Assembly: GCA_031400505.1 (NCBI GenBank)
Contig: JANNPZ010000086.1
Span: 1-64,000, forward strand
Length of the DNA stretch: 64,000 nucleotides
From: JAIYDJ01 sp031400505
Lineage (GTDB): Bacteria > Pseudomonadota > Alphaproteobacteria > Rhodobacterales > Rhodobacteraceae
Direction of reading: 5' to 3'
Below are positions 51,517 to 60,021 of this stretch, in pieces. The position numbers and the translations under genes were made by a program. The notes below the pieces were generated by a model. The model ran no database searches. It was not told the DNA's origin and saw only the letters and a list, made by a program, of their open reading frames with translations. How positions within the stretch are numbered: position 1 is the stretch's first letter; every line of letters starts with the position of its first letter.

Positions 51517-54281
51517 TAGCGGGCCCCTTTCTGTGTCAGTTGCGCCACCGACGACAGGGTGGCCAAAACCGCCCCCAGCACGCACAAGAACACACCCAGA
51601 TCAAAGCCCATCGCACTCGCCAGCTCGAACTTCTCCAATCCCGGCAAGGTGACATAGCCGTACCACGAGGTGAGGTAAGGCTTGCCCCAGACCCAGGCCC
51701 CGGCCCCGGTCACCGTCGCCGCCACCACCCCCGCCCCGATCAGCCCGAAAAAGCCCACCCGCAGCCGGGCCGTCGTCCAGCCAAGCCCAGAGGCGAGGAA
51801 CTGCAACATCAGCGCAATCGCCACCACCAGCCCCGCCACAAACCCGCCCCCCGGCAGGTTGTGACCGCGCAGATAGATATAGACGCCGACCATGATTCCG
51901 ACTGGCAGCAACAGTCGCGCCGCCGTCGCAAACATCACCGGATGCGCATCTGCCGAGGCGGGGGCGGGCGAGCGCGCCAGACCCTGCAAGGCTTGCCCGA
52001 CTGCGGCGATAATGATCGCGGCGATGCCCAGCACGATGATCTCGCCGTAGGTATCAAAGCCGCGGAAATCCACGATGATCGTGTTGACCGCGTTGTTGCC
52101 CCCCGCGCCGGGTTTCGACTGCGCCAGATGAAACGCCGAAATCGGCTCAAATGCCGCGTCGCGCATCAACATGACATAGGACAGCACCGCCATCCCGATG
52201 CCGATGCCGCCCGCAAAGACGGCATCGCGCATCCGGCGCGGCAGCGGCTCTGCCGGGGCGGATTTCGGCAGCAGGTTCAACGCCAGCAGCATCAGAAGGA
52301 CCGTCACCACCTCGACCGTGATCTGGGTCAGCGCAAGGTCCGGAGCGGCGAGGTAGGCAAAGCCGAGCGAAAGCACCAGCCCCACCACCCCCACCAACAA
52401 AAGCGTCAGCACCCGGTTGCGGTGTAGCCACAGCGCCGCAAAGGTCGCTAGCACCAGCCCGAGTGCAAGCACCATCGGCGCCAGTTCCACCGGCGTCGTG
52501 GCACGGTTCCCCGCCGCGTGACTGCCGCCCGCAAAGGCCCAGACCGACGGCCCCCACATGGTCAGCAGCGCAAGCCCAACCCCGCGCGACAGCGGCCCGT
52601 CATGCACTGCGCGGGTGACCCGTTGCGCCAGACGGACGATGCCCGCGATCCCCGCCTCGAATATCCCGGCACTGTCCGGCAGATGCACCGCCCGGTCAAA
52701 TGCGGCGAGCCGCGCAAAGCCCCCCCAGATCGCCAGTCCCCCCCCCAATGCCGCCAGCGACATCCACAGTGCGGCAGGCTCCAACCCGTGCCAAAGCTTG
52801 ATATGCACCTCGACCGCAGAACCCGCGCTCGCCTCGGTTGCCACCTGCACCAGCCCGCCCGCAACCAGCATGGGGGCAAGCCCGATCGCCAGCACCAGCG
52901 CCACCAGAACCATCACCGGCCCGGTAATCCCTGCGCCTGCATCATGCGGATGATGCGGGTAATCCGCCCGCACCGGCCCCAGAAACACCGCCCCGATCAA
53001 CCGGAAACTATAGGCCGCCGACACCGCCGCCCCCAGCGTCACCAGCGCCGCCAACACCCACGGCGATCCGGCAAAGCCGGTATGAACCACCTCTTCCAGC
53101 AGCATTTCCTTGGACAGAAACCCGTTCAGCGGCGGCACCCCCGCCATCGACAGCGCCGCCAGCCCCGCCAGCACGAACGCCACCGGCATCAGCCGCGCAA
53201 GCCCCCCCAGCCGGGACAACGACCGCGTCCCCGCCTCGTGATCGACAATCCCCGCCGACAGGAACAGCGCCGCCTTGAAACTCGCGTGGTTGATGATGTG
53301 AAAGATCGCGGCAACCAGCGCAGCCTTCGTCCCCAGCCCCAGCAACAGCGTGATCAACCCCAGATGACTGACCGTGGAATAGGCCAGAAGCGCCTTCAGA
53401 TCATCCTTGAAGAGCGCGGTCCACGCCCCCACCAGCATGGTCAACAAGCCCGCGGTGGCAACAATCCCGAACCATTCCGGCGTCCCCGCCAGCACCGGCC
53501 AAAGCCGCGCCATCAGGAAAATCCCGGCCTTCACCATCGTCGCCGAATGCAGGTAGGCCGACACCGGCGTGGGGGCCGCCATCGCTTGGGGCAACCAGAA
53601 CTGAAACGGCACCTGCGCCGATTTGGCAAAGGCCCCCAGCAACACGAGGATCAGCATCGGCAGATACAGCGCGTGTGCCTGAATGACATTGGCCTTGGTC
53701 AGGATCACCGACAGCTCGAACGACCCCGCCATCCGCCCCAGCAACAGCGCCCCCGCCATCAACGCAAGCCCCCCCGCGCCGGTCACGGTCAACGCCATGC
53801 GCGCGCCGCGCCGCCCTTCGTCGAGATGGCTCCAATACCCGATCAGAAGGAAGGACGTGAGGGACGTTAGCTCCCAGAACACCAGCAAAAGCAGGATGTT
53901 GTCCGACAGCACGATCCCCAGCATCGCGCCCTGAAACAGCAGCAGGTAGCTGAAAAACCGCCCCATCGGATCGCGCGGCGATAGGTAGAACCGCGCATAA
54001 ATGATGACCAGCAACCCGATCCCCAGGATCAGCCCGGCAAACAACAACCCCAATCCATCCAGACGCAGACTGAACGCCAGCCCCAACTGCGGCATCCACT
54101 CCACCCGCTGCGCCAAAACCTCGCCGCGCAGCACGGCAGGGGCCATCGATCCCAGACCCGCAAGTCCGCAGACAGTCGCAAGCGCCGGGGCAATTGCTTG
54201 CATCCCGCGCCCCGCACGATGCACAAGACCGGGCAACAAGGCCCCCAGGAATGGCAGACAAACCAGCAGGATCAAGGACAT
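51516..54281 (-). CDS. mnhA: Mrp/Mnh antiporter subunit A fused to subunit B
   Basis: About 921 residues from MSLILLVCLPFLGALL. The NuoL-like part (about 1-500) has SLTSFLLIGYWSHLDEGRRGARMAL and KSAQVPFQFWLPQAMAAPTPVSAYLHSATMVKAG with the conserved Lys. A further module follows (about 620-760), and the C-terminal part (about 790-921) is an MnhB domain (LLLPVGIMVGVYIYLRGHNLPGGGFVAGLVVAIAL). The A-B fusion is normal in alphaproteobacterial group 2 (Pha) systems. The first gene of the operon; ATG 54281 or the Met eight codons earlier. Confidence 0.95.
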   Translation of the reverse strand: MSLILLVCLPFLGALLPGLVHRAGRGMQAIAPALATVCGLAGLGSMAPAVLRGEVLAQRVEWMPQLGLAFSLRLDGLGLLFAGLILGIGLLVIIYARFYLSPRDPMGRFFSYLLLFQGAMLGIVLSDNILLLLVFWELTSLTSFLLIGYWSHLDEGRRGARMALTVTGAGGLALMAGALLLGRMAGSFELSVILTKANVIQAHALYLPMLILVLLGAFAKSAQVPFQFWLPQAMAAPTPVSAYLHSATMVKAGIFLMARLWPVLAGTPEWFGIVATAGLLTMLVGAWTALFKDDLKALLAYSTVSHLGLITLLLGLGTKAALVAAIFHIINHASFKAALFLSAGIVDHEAGTRSLSRLGGLARLMPVAFVLAGLAALSMAGVPPLNGFLSKEMLLEEVVHTGFAGSPWVLAALVTLGAAVSAAYSFRLIGAVFLGPVRADYPHHPHDAGAGITGPVMVLVALVLAIGLAPMLVAGGLVQVATEASAGSAVEVHIKLWHGLEPAALWMSLAALGGGLAIWGGFARLAAFDRAVHLPDSAGIFEAGIAGIVRLAQRVTRAVHDGPLSRGVGLALLTMWGPSVWAFAGGSHAAGNRATTPVELAPMVLALGLVLATFAALWLHRNRVLTLLLVGVVGLVLSLGFAYLAAPDLALTQITVEVVTVLLMLLALNLLPKSAPAEPLPRRMRDAVFAGGIGIGMAVLSYVMLMRDAAFEPISAFHLAQSKPGAGGNNAVNTIIVDFRGFDTYGEIIVLGIAAIIIAAVGQALQGLARSPAPASADAHPVMFATAARLLLPVGIMVGVYIYLRGHNLPGGGFVAGLVVAIALMLQFLASGLGWTTARLRVGFFGLIGAGVVAATVTGAGAWVWGKPYLTSWYGYVTLPGLEKFELASAMGFDLGVFLCVLGAVLATLSSVAQLTQKGAR

Positions 54282-54384
54282 CGGCGCGAGTATTCCCAAG
54301 TTCACTCAGGACCGTGCAATGCCGTCCTTCCGTGATATAGGCAGTCATTTCCACGCAGGCCAAGCACTTTTCATGCGCGTCATC

Positions 54385-54431
54385 TTTCATCTTGGCAAAA
54401 ATATCCCGGGGGTGCGGGGGCTGGCCCCCGC
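54385..54431 (-). repeat. Intergenic repeat, copy 7 (inverted orientation)
   Basis: On the minus strand a perfect 8-pair GC hairpin (54414-54431) is followed by a C-rich run and the core GGGATATTT, TTG, CCAAGATGAA. It lies between the end of the ROK gene and the start of mnhA. Confidence 0.8.
54414..54431 (-). terminator. Hairpin after the ROK regulator gene
   Basis: GCGGGGGC pairs with GCCCCCGC (8 bp) around a 2-base loop, 19 bases after the ROK stop. It is part of repeat copy 7. Confidence 0.55.
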
Positions 54432-54449
54432 TCTGTTGACAAATCCGTG

Positions 54450-55697
54450 CTATCCCCCGCGCAGCGCCACGTTTTGGTCAATCAGATAGCGCTGCGACAG
54501 CGGAATGGCCGCCGCCCCCAAAGACCGTGCCTGCGCACCGACACTGCCTTCCCGGATCACCGGCGGCGTCACTCCCGACAAATCCAGCCGCATCAGTGCC
54601 GCCCGGGTTCGCCGCGTCACTTCGGCCCGGACGGCAACCGGCATCCAGCCGTCGATCAGCACCGCCTCAAGCTCCAGAAGCGCAACTGCCGACAGGATCC
54701 CCGCCGCAAGACCTTCCGCGGCGCTGTCCATCCAGGACGACAGAATGCCGTCACTGACTTGCCAAGGGTCCGGCCGTTCCCAAAGATGGTCAGATGATTC
54801 CCCCGCCGCCTCCATCGCATCCGCGAGCACCGACAGCGACGCCACATCCAAGAGCCGCTGCATCCGCCCATCCGGGCCCGGCACCGGAAGCGGACCAACC
54901 CCCGCCGCGTTTCCGGTACGGCCCAGAAACAATTGGCCATTCAGCACCAACCCGCCGCCGATGAAGGTGCCGAAGTAGAAATACAGAAAATCCTTCGGTC
55001 GCTCACCTGTGCCGAACACCAGTTCCGCCCCACAGGCCGAAGTTGCGTCATTCTGGACATAGACCGGAACGCCGGTCACAGCCGCAAGTTCTGCTTGCAT
55101 TGCATGATCGCGCCATGCGTCCATTTCCGCCTGTGGCGCGCCCAGAGCGTGCACCCAGTTCCACAACTGGAAGGGCATCGCCAATCCAAGGCCGCTGATC
55201 CGGTCGTGCTGCTCAAGAGGCAAGGTGGCGGTCATCGCAGGCAGCGCGTCGCGCACAAACGCCACTATGGCCGAGGGCGTGGGATAGCGGTAGACTTGCC
55301 GGACGGTCGCGCGCACGTCGCCCAGAAAGTCGATCAGTGTCAGATCTGCCGACCGCCGCCCGATCTTCAGCCCCAGAAAGAACGCCCCGTCTGCCGCCAG
55401 CGACATCGGCACGGACGGCTGGCCAATCTTGCCGCGCACCGGCGTGCCGCGCTGCAACAAGCCGTCTTGTTCAAGCGCGCGCATGATCACGCTGACGGTT
55501 TGCGCCGACAGTCCGGTGATACGTGCAATATCGGACTTTGCCAGTGCGCCCTGCTGGCGCACCAGGCTAAGGACCAGACGTTCGTTTTGGGCCCGCATCC
55601 CCGACTGGTTGGTCCCCCGAAGGTTTGCAGCCTCCGGATATGACCGCTCTGCCGCGGCGTCGGTCGCGGTTGTGGCCTTATCTGGCGCCTGGGCCAC
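54450..55697 (-). CDS. ROK-family transcriptional regulator
   Basis: A 415-residue NagC/XylR-like protein. An N-terminal winged helix has LRGTNQSGMRAQNERLVLSLVRQQGALAKSDIARITGLSAQTVSVIMRALEQDGLL (about residues 26-81). A ROK sugar-kinase-like domain contains LGLKIGRRSADLTLIDFLG and FGTFIGGGLVLNGQLFLGRTGNAAGVG. It has no clear zinc CXCGXXGC motif of ROK kinases, so it is a regulator only. It lies divergent from frcB and overlaps the mutarotase gene by 20 bases, so it is the likely local regulator of the fructose genes. Confidence 0.9.
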   Translation of the reverse strand: MAQAPDKATTATDAAAERSYPEAANLRGTNQSGMRAQNERLVLSLVRQQGALAKSDIARITGLSAQTVSVIMRALEQDGLLQRGTPVRGKIGQPSVPMSLAADGAFFLGLKIGRRSADLTLIDFLGDVRATVRQVYRYPTPSAIVAFVRDALPAMTATLPLEQHDRISGLGLAMPFQLWNWVHALGAPQAEMDAWRDHAMQAELAAVTGVPVYVQNDATSACGAELVFGTGERPKDFLYFYFGTFIGGGLVLNGQLFLGRTGNAAGVGPLPVPGPDGRMQRLLDVASLSVLADAMEAAGESSDHLWERPDPWQVSDGILSSWMDSAAEGLAAGILSAVALLELEAVLIDGWMPVAVRAEVTRRTRAALMRLDLSGVTPPVIREGSVGAQARSLGAAAIPLSQRYLIDQNVALRGG

Positions 55698-56112
55698 TGA
55701 TCACTCCCTTTCGCAAGATCACATTGGCAAACAGCGCCATCTCGGAGGTGGCCACGATGGTATGCGCGGCCCTGATGCGCGCGTAAAGCTGCGCCCCCGG
55801 CAGCGGAATGGCAGCCAACCCGCGCGCCGTGCACTCTGCATCGATCAGCGCGTGAATTGGGCCGATCTGTGCCGGATCATTGTGCAGGCTGGCGCGGAAC
55901 ACGCTGCCGTCACCGTCTGTATCGATCGGCAGCACCTGCAGGATCGCCTGAAACACCGCCAGAAGTCCATGTCCGTCGGCCCGCACCAGACGGCGCGCAT
56001 GGTCTTGCGCCGGATAGTTGCCATCGACGATGGCAATCTCGTCGCCATGCCCCATCGCGCGCAAGCTGAACAGCAAGTCCGGCCCCAGCAAAGGCGGCAG
56101 CCCGATCAACAT
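55678..56112 (-). CDS. RbsD/FucU-family sugar mutarotase
   Basis: A 144-residue FucU-type protein. The catalytic N-terminal segment LLFSLRAMGHGDEIAIVDGNYPA (about residues 14-36), with His22, is the family signature; TIVATSEMALFANVILRKG is near the C-terminus. It interconverts sugar anomers (fucose, ribose or fructose pyranose forms), helping use of an imported sugar. It is the first gene of the divergent unit and overlaps the ROK regulator gene by 20 bases, so regulator and mutarotase are co-expressed. Confidence 0.9.
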   Translation of the reverse strand: MLIGLPPLLGPDLLFSLRAMGHGDEIAIVDGNYPAQDHARRLVRADGHGLLAVFQAILQVLPIDTDGDGSVFRASLHNDPAQIGPIHALIDAECTARGLAAIPLPGAQLYARIRAAHTIVATSEMALFANVILRKGVISGPGAR

Positions 56113-56186
56113 CTTCGTCCTCCCGTGACGCTGTTCCCGTCTTTGTTTGGCGCTGAGCTTGAGCGTTGAACCGGGGGGCTGTCAAT

Positions 56187-56207
56187 AATAAATCACTCTG
56201 ATTTATT
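56187..56207. promoter_or_regulatory. Candidate ROK operator between fucU/ROK and frcB
   Basis: AATAAATCA (56187-56195) and TGATTTATT (56199-56207) form a perfect 9-base inverted repeat with a CTC spacer, in the 206-base divergent gap. A TTGACG candidate -35 follows at 56212 on the plus strand, and TTGACA lies on the minus strand near 56180-56185. AT-rich dyads like this are typical of ROK repressors. Confidence 0.6.
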
Positions 56208-56318
56208 TAACTTGACGGTAAGATGGAATCGGTGTTTCTTTTTCGTGTCGCCGGGCTGGGAGGCCTTGGTTCAGACGAAAACCGGGGGGAAGCCCCCGAT
56301 CCTTGGGAGGGATGACCT

Positions 56319-57332
56319 ATGAAATTCAAAGCTGCCGCTTTGGCGGGTGCTGCCGCGCTGGCCTTGATCGCAGGGCAAGCTTCGGCTGCCGATCTGGCCT
56401 GCCTGATTACCAAGAACAACACCAACCCGTTCTTCGTGAAGATGAAAGAAGGCGCTGAAGCCGCCGCCACCGCTGCTGGTCTGGATTTCCAGGCCTATGC
56501 CGGTGAAAAGGACGGCGACGCCGCACCGCAGATCACCGCCATCGAAAACTGCACCGCTGCCGGTGCCAAGGGTATTCTGATCACCCCGTCGAACGACTCG
56601 GTCGGCCCGGCCCTGAAAGCTGCCCGCGCGGCAGGTATTCTGGTGATCGCGCTGGATACGCCGCTGGCCGATGCCGAGGCGCAGGACATCACCTTTGCGA
56701 CCGACAACTTCGAAGCTGGCCTGCTGATCGGCAAATGGGCTGCCGCCACGATGGGCGAAGGTGCCGTGACCGCCAAGATCGCCATGCTCGACATCAACAA
56801 GGACAACATCTCGGTTGACGTGCAGCGTGACACCGGCTTCCTCGTCGGTTTCGGCATCGAAGTGCCGGATCTGTCGGTGATGGGGTCGGAAACCGATGCC
56901 CGCGTGATCGGTCACGAATCGTCGGACGCGAACCCGGAAGGCGGTCTGCGCGCGATGGAAAACCTGCTGGCCAAAGACCCCGACATCAACGTGGTTTATA
57001 CGATCAACGAGCCCGCCGCCGAGGGTGCCTACCAGGCGCTGAAGAACGCAGGCAAAGAAGGTCAGGCGATTATCGTTTCGGTGGACGGCGGCTGCCCCGG
57101 CGTGGCGTCGGTCAAGTCGGGTGTCATCGGTGCCACCTCGCAGCAGTATCCGCTGAAGATGGCGTCGCTGGGCATCGAGGCGATTGTCGCCTTCGCCAAG
57201 GACGGCACAAAGCCCACCGTTTCGGAAGGCCTGTCGTTCTACAACACCGGCGTCAACCTGGTGACCGACAAGCCGGTTGAAGGTGTGCCGTCGATCGACA
57301 CCACCGAAGGCACCGCCCTCTGCTGGGGCTGA
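56319..57332 (+). CDS. frcB: Fructose ABC transporter, substrate-binding protein FrcB
   Basis: A 337-residue periplasmic binding protein of the ribose/galactose class. A signal peptide of about 23 residues (AAALAGAAALALIAGQASAA) is followed by ITKNNTNPFFVKMKEGAEAAA. The sugar-contact region has VYTINEPAAEGAYQALK and IIVSVDGGCPGV. It closely fits the Sinorhizobium FrcB type, which binds fructose, ribose and mannose. It starts the frcBCAK set with GGGAGGG upstream, and a hairpin follows it before frcC, a usual way to make more binding protein than permease. Confidence 0.93.
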   Translation: MKFKAAALAGAAALALIAGQASAADLACLITKNNTNPFFVKMKEGAEAAATAAGLDFQAYAGEKDGDAAPQITAIENCTAAGAKGILITPSNDSVGPALKAARAAGILVIALDTPLADAEAQDITFATDNFEAGLLIGKWAAATMGEGAVTAKIAMLDINKDNISVDVQRDTGFLVGFGIEVPDLSVMGSETDARVIGHESSDANPEGGLRAMENLLAKDPDINVVYTINEPAAEGAYQALKNAGKEGQAIIVSVDGGCPGVASVKSGVIGATSQQYPLKMASLGIEAIVAFAKDGTKPTVSEGLSFYNTGVNLVTDKPVEGVPSIDTTEGTALCWG

Positions 57333-57369
57333 TACGGCATCGGCATCAGTTCTAAGGTGTTGAATAGTC

Positions 57370-57399
57370 AAAGGGCGACGTTACAGTCGCCCTTTGTTT
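57370..57399 (+). terminator. Attenuating hairpin between frcB and frcC
   Basis: AAAGGGCGAC pairs with GTCGCCCTTT (10 bp) around a 6-base loop, and GTTTT follows. It probably gives partial termination after frcB, raising binding protein over permease. Confidence 0.85.
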
Positions 57400-57429
57400 T
57401 AGGCGGCATCACGAAACATCGGGGGGGCT

Positions 57430-58508
57430 ATGAGCGACCAAGGGGCACCGACCAAGACCATCTCGGACTTCGAGGCGAAGCTCGCCGAGGCCGACAAGCG
57501 GGTTGTCAGTTTCGACCGGGATGACCGCTCGATCCTGCATGTTTTGCGCGGGTTCCTCAGGAACTATCCGACAATGATCCCTGCGCTGATCCTTCTGATC
57601 AGCATCCTTGGTTTCGGCCTGTTCGCCCCGCGTTTTCTGACGCCGGGATCGCTGTCCATCGTCATCCAACAGGTGACGGTGACAGGCTTTGTCGCCTTGG
57701 CGCAGACGCTGATCATCCTGACCGCAGGGATTGACCTGTCGGTCGGGGCGATTCTAGTGATCTCGTCGCTGATCATGGGCAACCTTGCAGTGTTTTCGGG
57801 CGTGCCTGCCGGGATTGCCGTGTTCATCGGGGTGTTCTTTGGCGGGCTGATGGGTTTCCTGAACGGCTTTCTGGTGGCGATCATGAAGTTGCCGCCGTTT
57901 ATAGTGACGCTGGGCACGCTGCAAATCTTCAACGCCTTGAAGCTGTGGTATTCCCAGTCTGAATCGATCCGCAATCTGGATATCGAAAAACAGGCCCCCC
58001 TGCTTTTGTGGTTCGGGCAGGGCATCTCGACCATGGGCACGCGGCTGACCTATGGCGGCATCGCGCTGGCCCTGTTGGCGGCGCTGCTGTGGTATGTGCT
58101 GCATCACACCGCCTGGGGACGCCATGTGCATGCCATCGGCGATGACGCGGATTCGGCGCGGTTGTCTGGCATCCGGATCAATACGACGCTGATATCGGTC
58201 TATGCCGTTGCCGGGGTGATCTGCGGCTTTGCCGCGTGGGTCGCCATCGGGCGCGTCGGCTCGGTCTCGCCCATTGCCTTTGACACAGTGGCGTTCGGCT
58301 CGATCACGGCTGTCGTGATCGGTGGCACCTCGCTGTTTGGCGGGCCGGGTCGATCATCGGCTCGGTTCTGGGGGCGTTCATCGTGGGGGTGTTCAACACC
58401 GGCCTGTCGCTGGGCGGGGTGGACGACTACTGGCAAACCTTCGCGGCGGGCTGTCTGGTGATTGTCGCGGTGGCGCTGGATCAATGGCTGCGGAGGGCCT
58501 CGCAATGA
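57430..58508 (+). pseudogene. frcC: Fructose ABC transporter permease FrcC, with an apparent one-base frameshift
   Basis: A membrane permease with about eight to ten helices (GFVALAQTLIILTAGIDLSVGAILVIS, MKLPPFIVTLGTLQIFNALKLWYSQ). As it stands the frame runs from 57430 to 58461 (343 residues) and its last 30 residues are Arg/Ser/Trp-rich nonsense. From about 58341-58350 the frame two bases ahead continues the permease (SIIGSVLGAFIVGVFNTG, WQTFAAGCLVIVAVALDQW) and stops at 58508, overlapping the frcA ATG. One base is missing in the GC-rich cgggccgggt. Corrected length about 359 residues, as in FrcC. It may be a real mutation or a sequencing error. Confidence 0.85.
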
Positions 58509-59290
58509 CCGAAGTGCAACCAATTCTGAAAACCCGTGGCTTGATGAAGCGTTATGGCACGGTTGTCGCCATGTCAGGGGCTGATTTCGACCTGATGCCC
58601 GGAGAGATCCTTGCGGTGATCGGCGACAACGGTGCGGGGAAATCGACGCTGATCAAGGCGATTTCCGGGGCGGTGACGCCCGATCACGGGACCATCGAGT
58701 TGGAGGGCAAGCCCGTGCATTTCCGCGGGCCGGAGGAGGCGCGCAAGGCCGGGATCGAGACGGTTTACCAAAACCTTGCGATGTCGCCCGCGCTGTCGAT
58801 CGCCGACAACATGTTTCTGGGCCGCGAATGGCGCAAGCCTGGGATCATGGGGTCGGTCTTTCGCCAGATGGACCGCAAGCGGATGGAGGCTTTCGCGCGG
58901 GAAAAGCTGTCGGAACTGGGGTTGATGACGATCCAGAACATCTCTCAGGCGGTGGAAACCCTGTCGGGCGGGCAGCGGCAGGGGGTGGCGGTGGCGCGGG
59001 CGGCGGCGTTCGGGTCCAAGGTGGTGATTTTGGACGAACCCACAGCGGCGTTGGGGGTCAAGGAAAGCCGCCGCGTGCTGGAACTGATCCGCGATGTGCG
59101 GTCGCGGGGTATCCCCATCGTGCTTATCAGCCACAACATGCCGCATGTGTTCGAGGTGGCCGACCGCATCCACATCCACCGGCTGGGCCGTCGGTTGTGC
59201 GTGATCAAACCATCCGAGCATTCGATGTCGGACGCGGTGGCCTACATGACCGGGGCCAAGCTGCCCGAAGGCGTGGCCGAACAGGCATGA
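58505..59290 (+). CDS. frcA: Fructose ABC transporter ATP-binding protein FrcA
   Basis: A 261-residue ATPase. Walker A is GDNGAGKST (about 39-47), the signature LSGGQRQGVAVARA near 154-167, Walker B VVILDEPTAALG and the H-loop LISHNMPHV. A single nucleotide-binding domain, unlike the fused double RbsA type, as for FrcA. The start (58505) overlaps the ancestral frcC stop (ATGA). It energises sugar uptake from the cytoplasmic side. It is coupled by ATGA to frcK. Confidence 0.95.
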   Translation: MTEVQPILKTRGLMKRYGTVVAMSGADFDLMPGEILAVIGDNGAGKSTLIKAISGAVTPDHGTIELEGKPVHFRGPEEARKAGIETVYQNLAMSPALSIADNMFLGREWRKPGIMGSVFRQMDRKRMEAFAREKLSELGLMTIQNISQAVETLSGGQRQGVAVARAAAFGSKVVILDEPTAALGVKESRRVLELIRDVRSRGIPIVLISHNMPHVFEVADRIHIHRLGRRLCVIKPSEHSMSDAVAYMTGAKLPEGVAEQA

Positions 59291-59904
59291 CGCCGCAAGG
59301 TCTGGCTGATCTGATCCGGGTCCGGGCAAACGACGTGCCAGTGAACCGTCGGTTTCTGACCGCAGTTGCCGGGCCGCCCGGTGCCGGAAAATCCACGCTG
59401 GCAGCGGCCGTAGTGGCGTCTTTGGGGCCGGGGGCCAAAGCCGTGCCGATGGACGGGTTTCACTATGACGACGCCGTGCTGGACGCGCGCGGGGCACGGG
59501 GGCGCAAGGGCGCACCCGACACCTTTGACGTGCACGGCTTTTTGCATCTGCTGCAACGGCTGCGAACCGAAGACGAAGTCGCAATCCCGCTTTTCGACCG
59601 CGATCTGGAAATCAGTCGGGCCGGGGCGGATATCTTGACGGTAACCGACCGTCTGCTGGTCGTCGAGGGCAACTACCTGCTTTTGAACGAGGAACCCTGG
59701 CGGCAAGCGGCGGCGCTGTTTGATCTGACGGTGTGGATCGACGTGCCCGAAGCCGAACTTGACCGCCGGCTGCTGGCCCGCTGGGCGCATTACGGCAAGA
59801 CCGAAGCAGAGGCACGGGCGTGGATTGATGGCAATGACATGCCGAACATTCGGCGCGTTGCCCAAGGGTCGCGCACGGCGGATGTCGTGGTGCGCACGAC
59901 CTGA
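59287..59904 (+). CDS. frcK: FrcK-like P-loop kinase of the fructose operon
   Basis: A 205-residue P-loop kinase (nucleoside/uridine kinase type) with Walker A GPPGAGKST (about 29-37), MDGFHYDDAVLDARG (substrate loop, DGFH), LFDRDLE and VVEGNYLLL as in phosphoribulokinase/uridine kinase-like family members. In Sinorhizobium frcBCAK the last gene encodes such a kinase and its exact role is unclear. The ATG overlaps the frcA stop. A cytosolic protein by composition. Confidence 0.9.
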   Translation: MTPQGLADLIRVRANDVPVNRRFLTAVAGPPGAGKSTLAAAVVASLGPGAKAVPMDGFHYDDAVLDARGARGRKGAPDTFDVHGFLHLLQRLRTEDEVAIPLFDRDLEISRAGADILTVTDRLLVVEGNYLLLNEEPWRQAAALFDLTVWIDVPEAELDRRLLARWAHYGKTEAEARAWIDGNDMPNIRRVAQGSRTADVVVRTT

Positions 59905-60021
59905 TCGGAAACCGGCGCAGGTAGGGAAAGCCTGACTTGCCCTTGCGTCATGCGGCGCGCAGACTTTTCGTGTTTATAAAGACCAAATTTTTGAACTGAC
60001 ATTGCAACACAGGAGATTTGA

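Noticed and set aside
58322..58504. 61-codon extension upstream of frcA
   Set aside because: It is the wrong frame of the frcC C-terminal coding region. The frcA ATG at 58505 overlaps the ancestral frcC stop.
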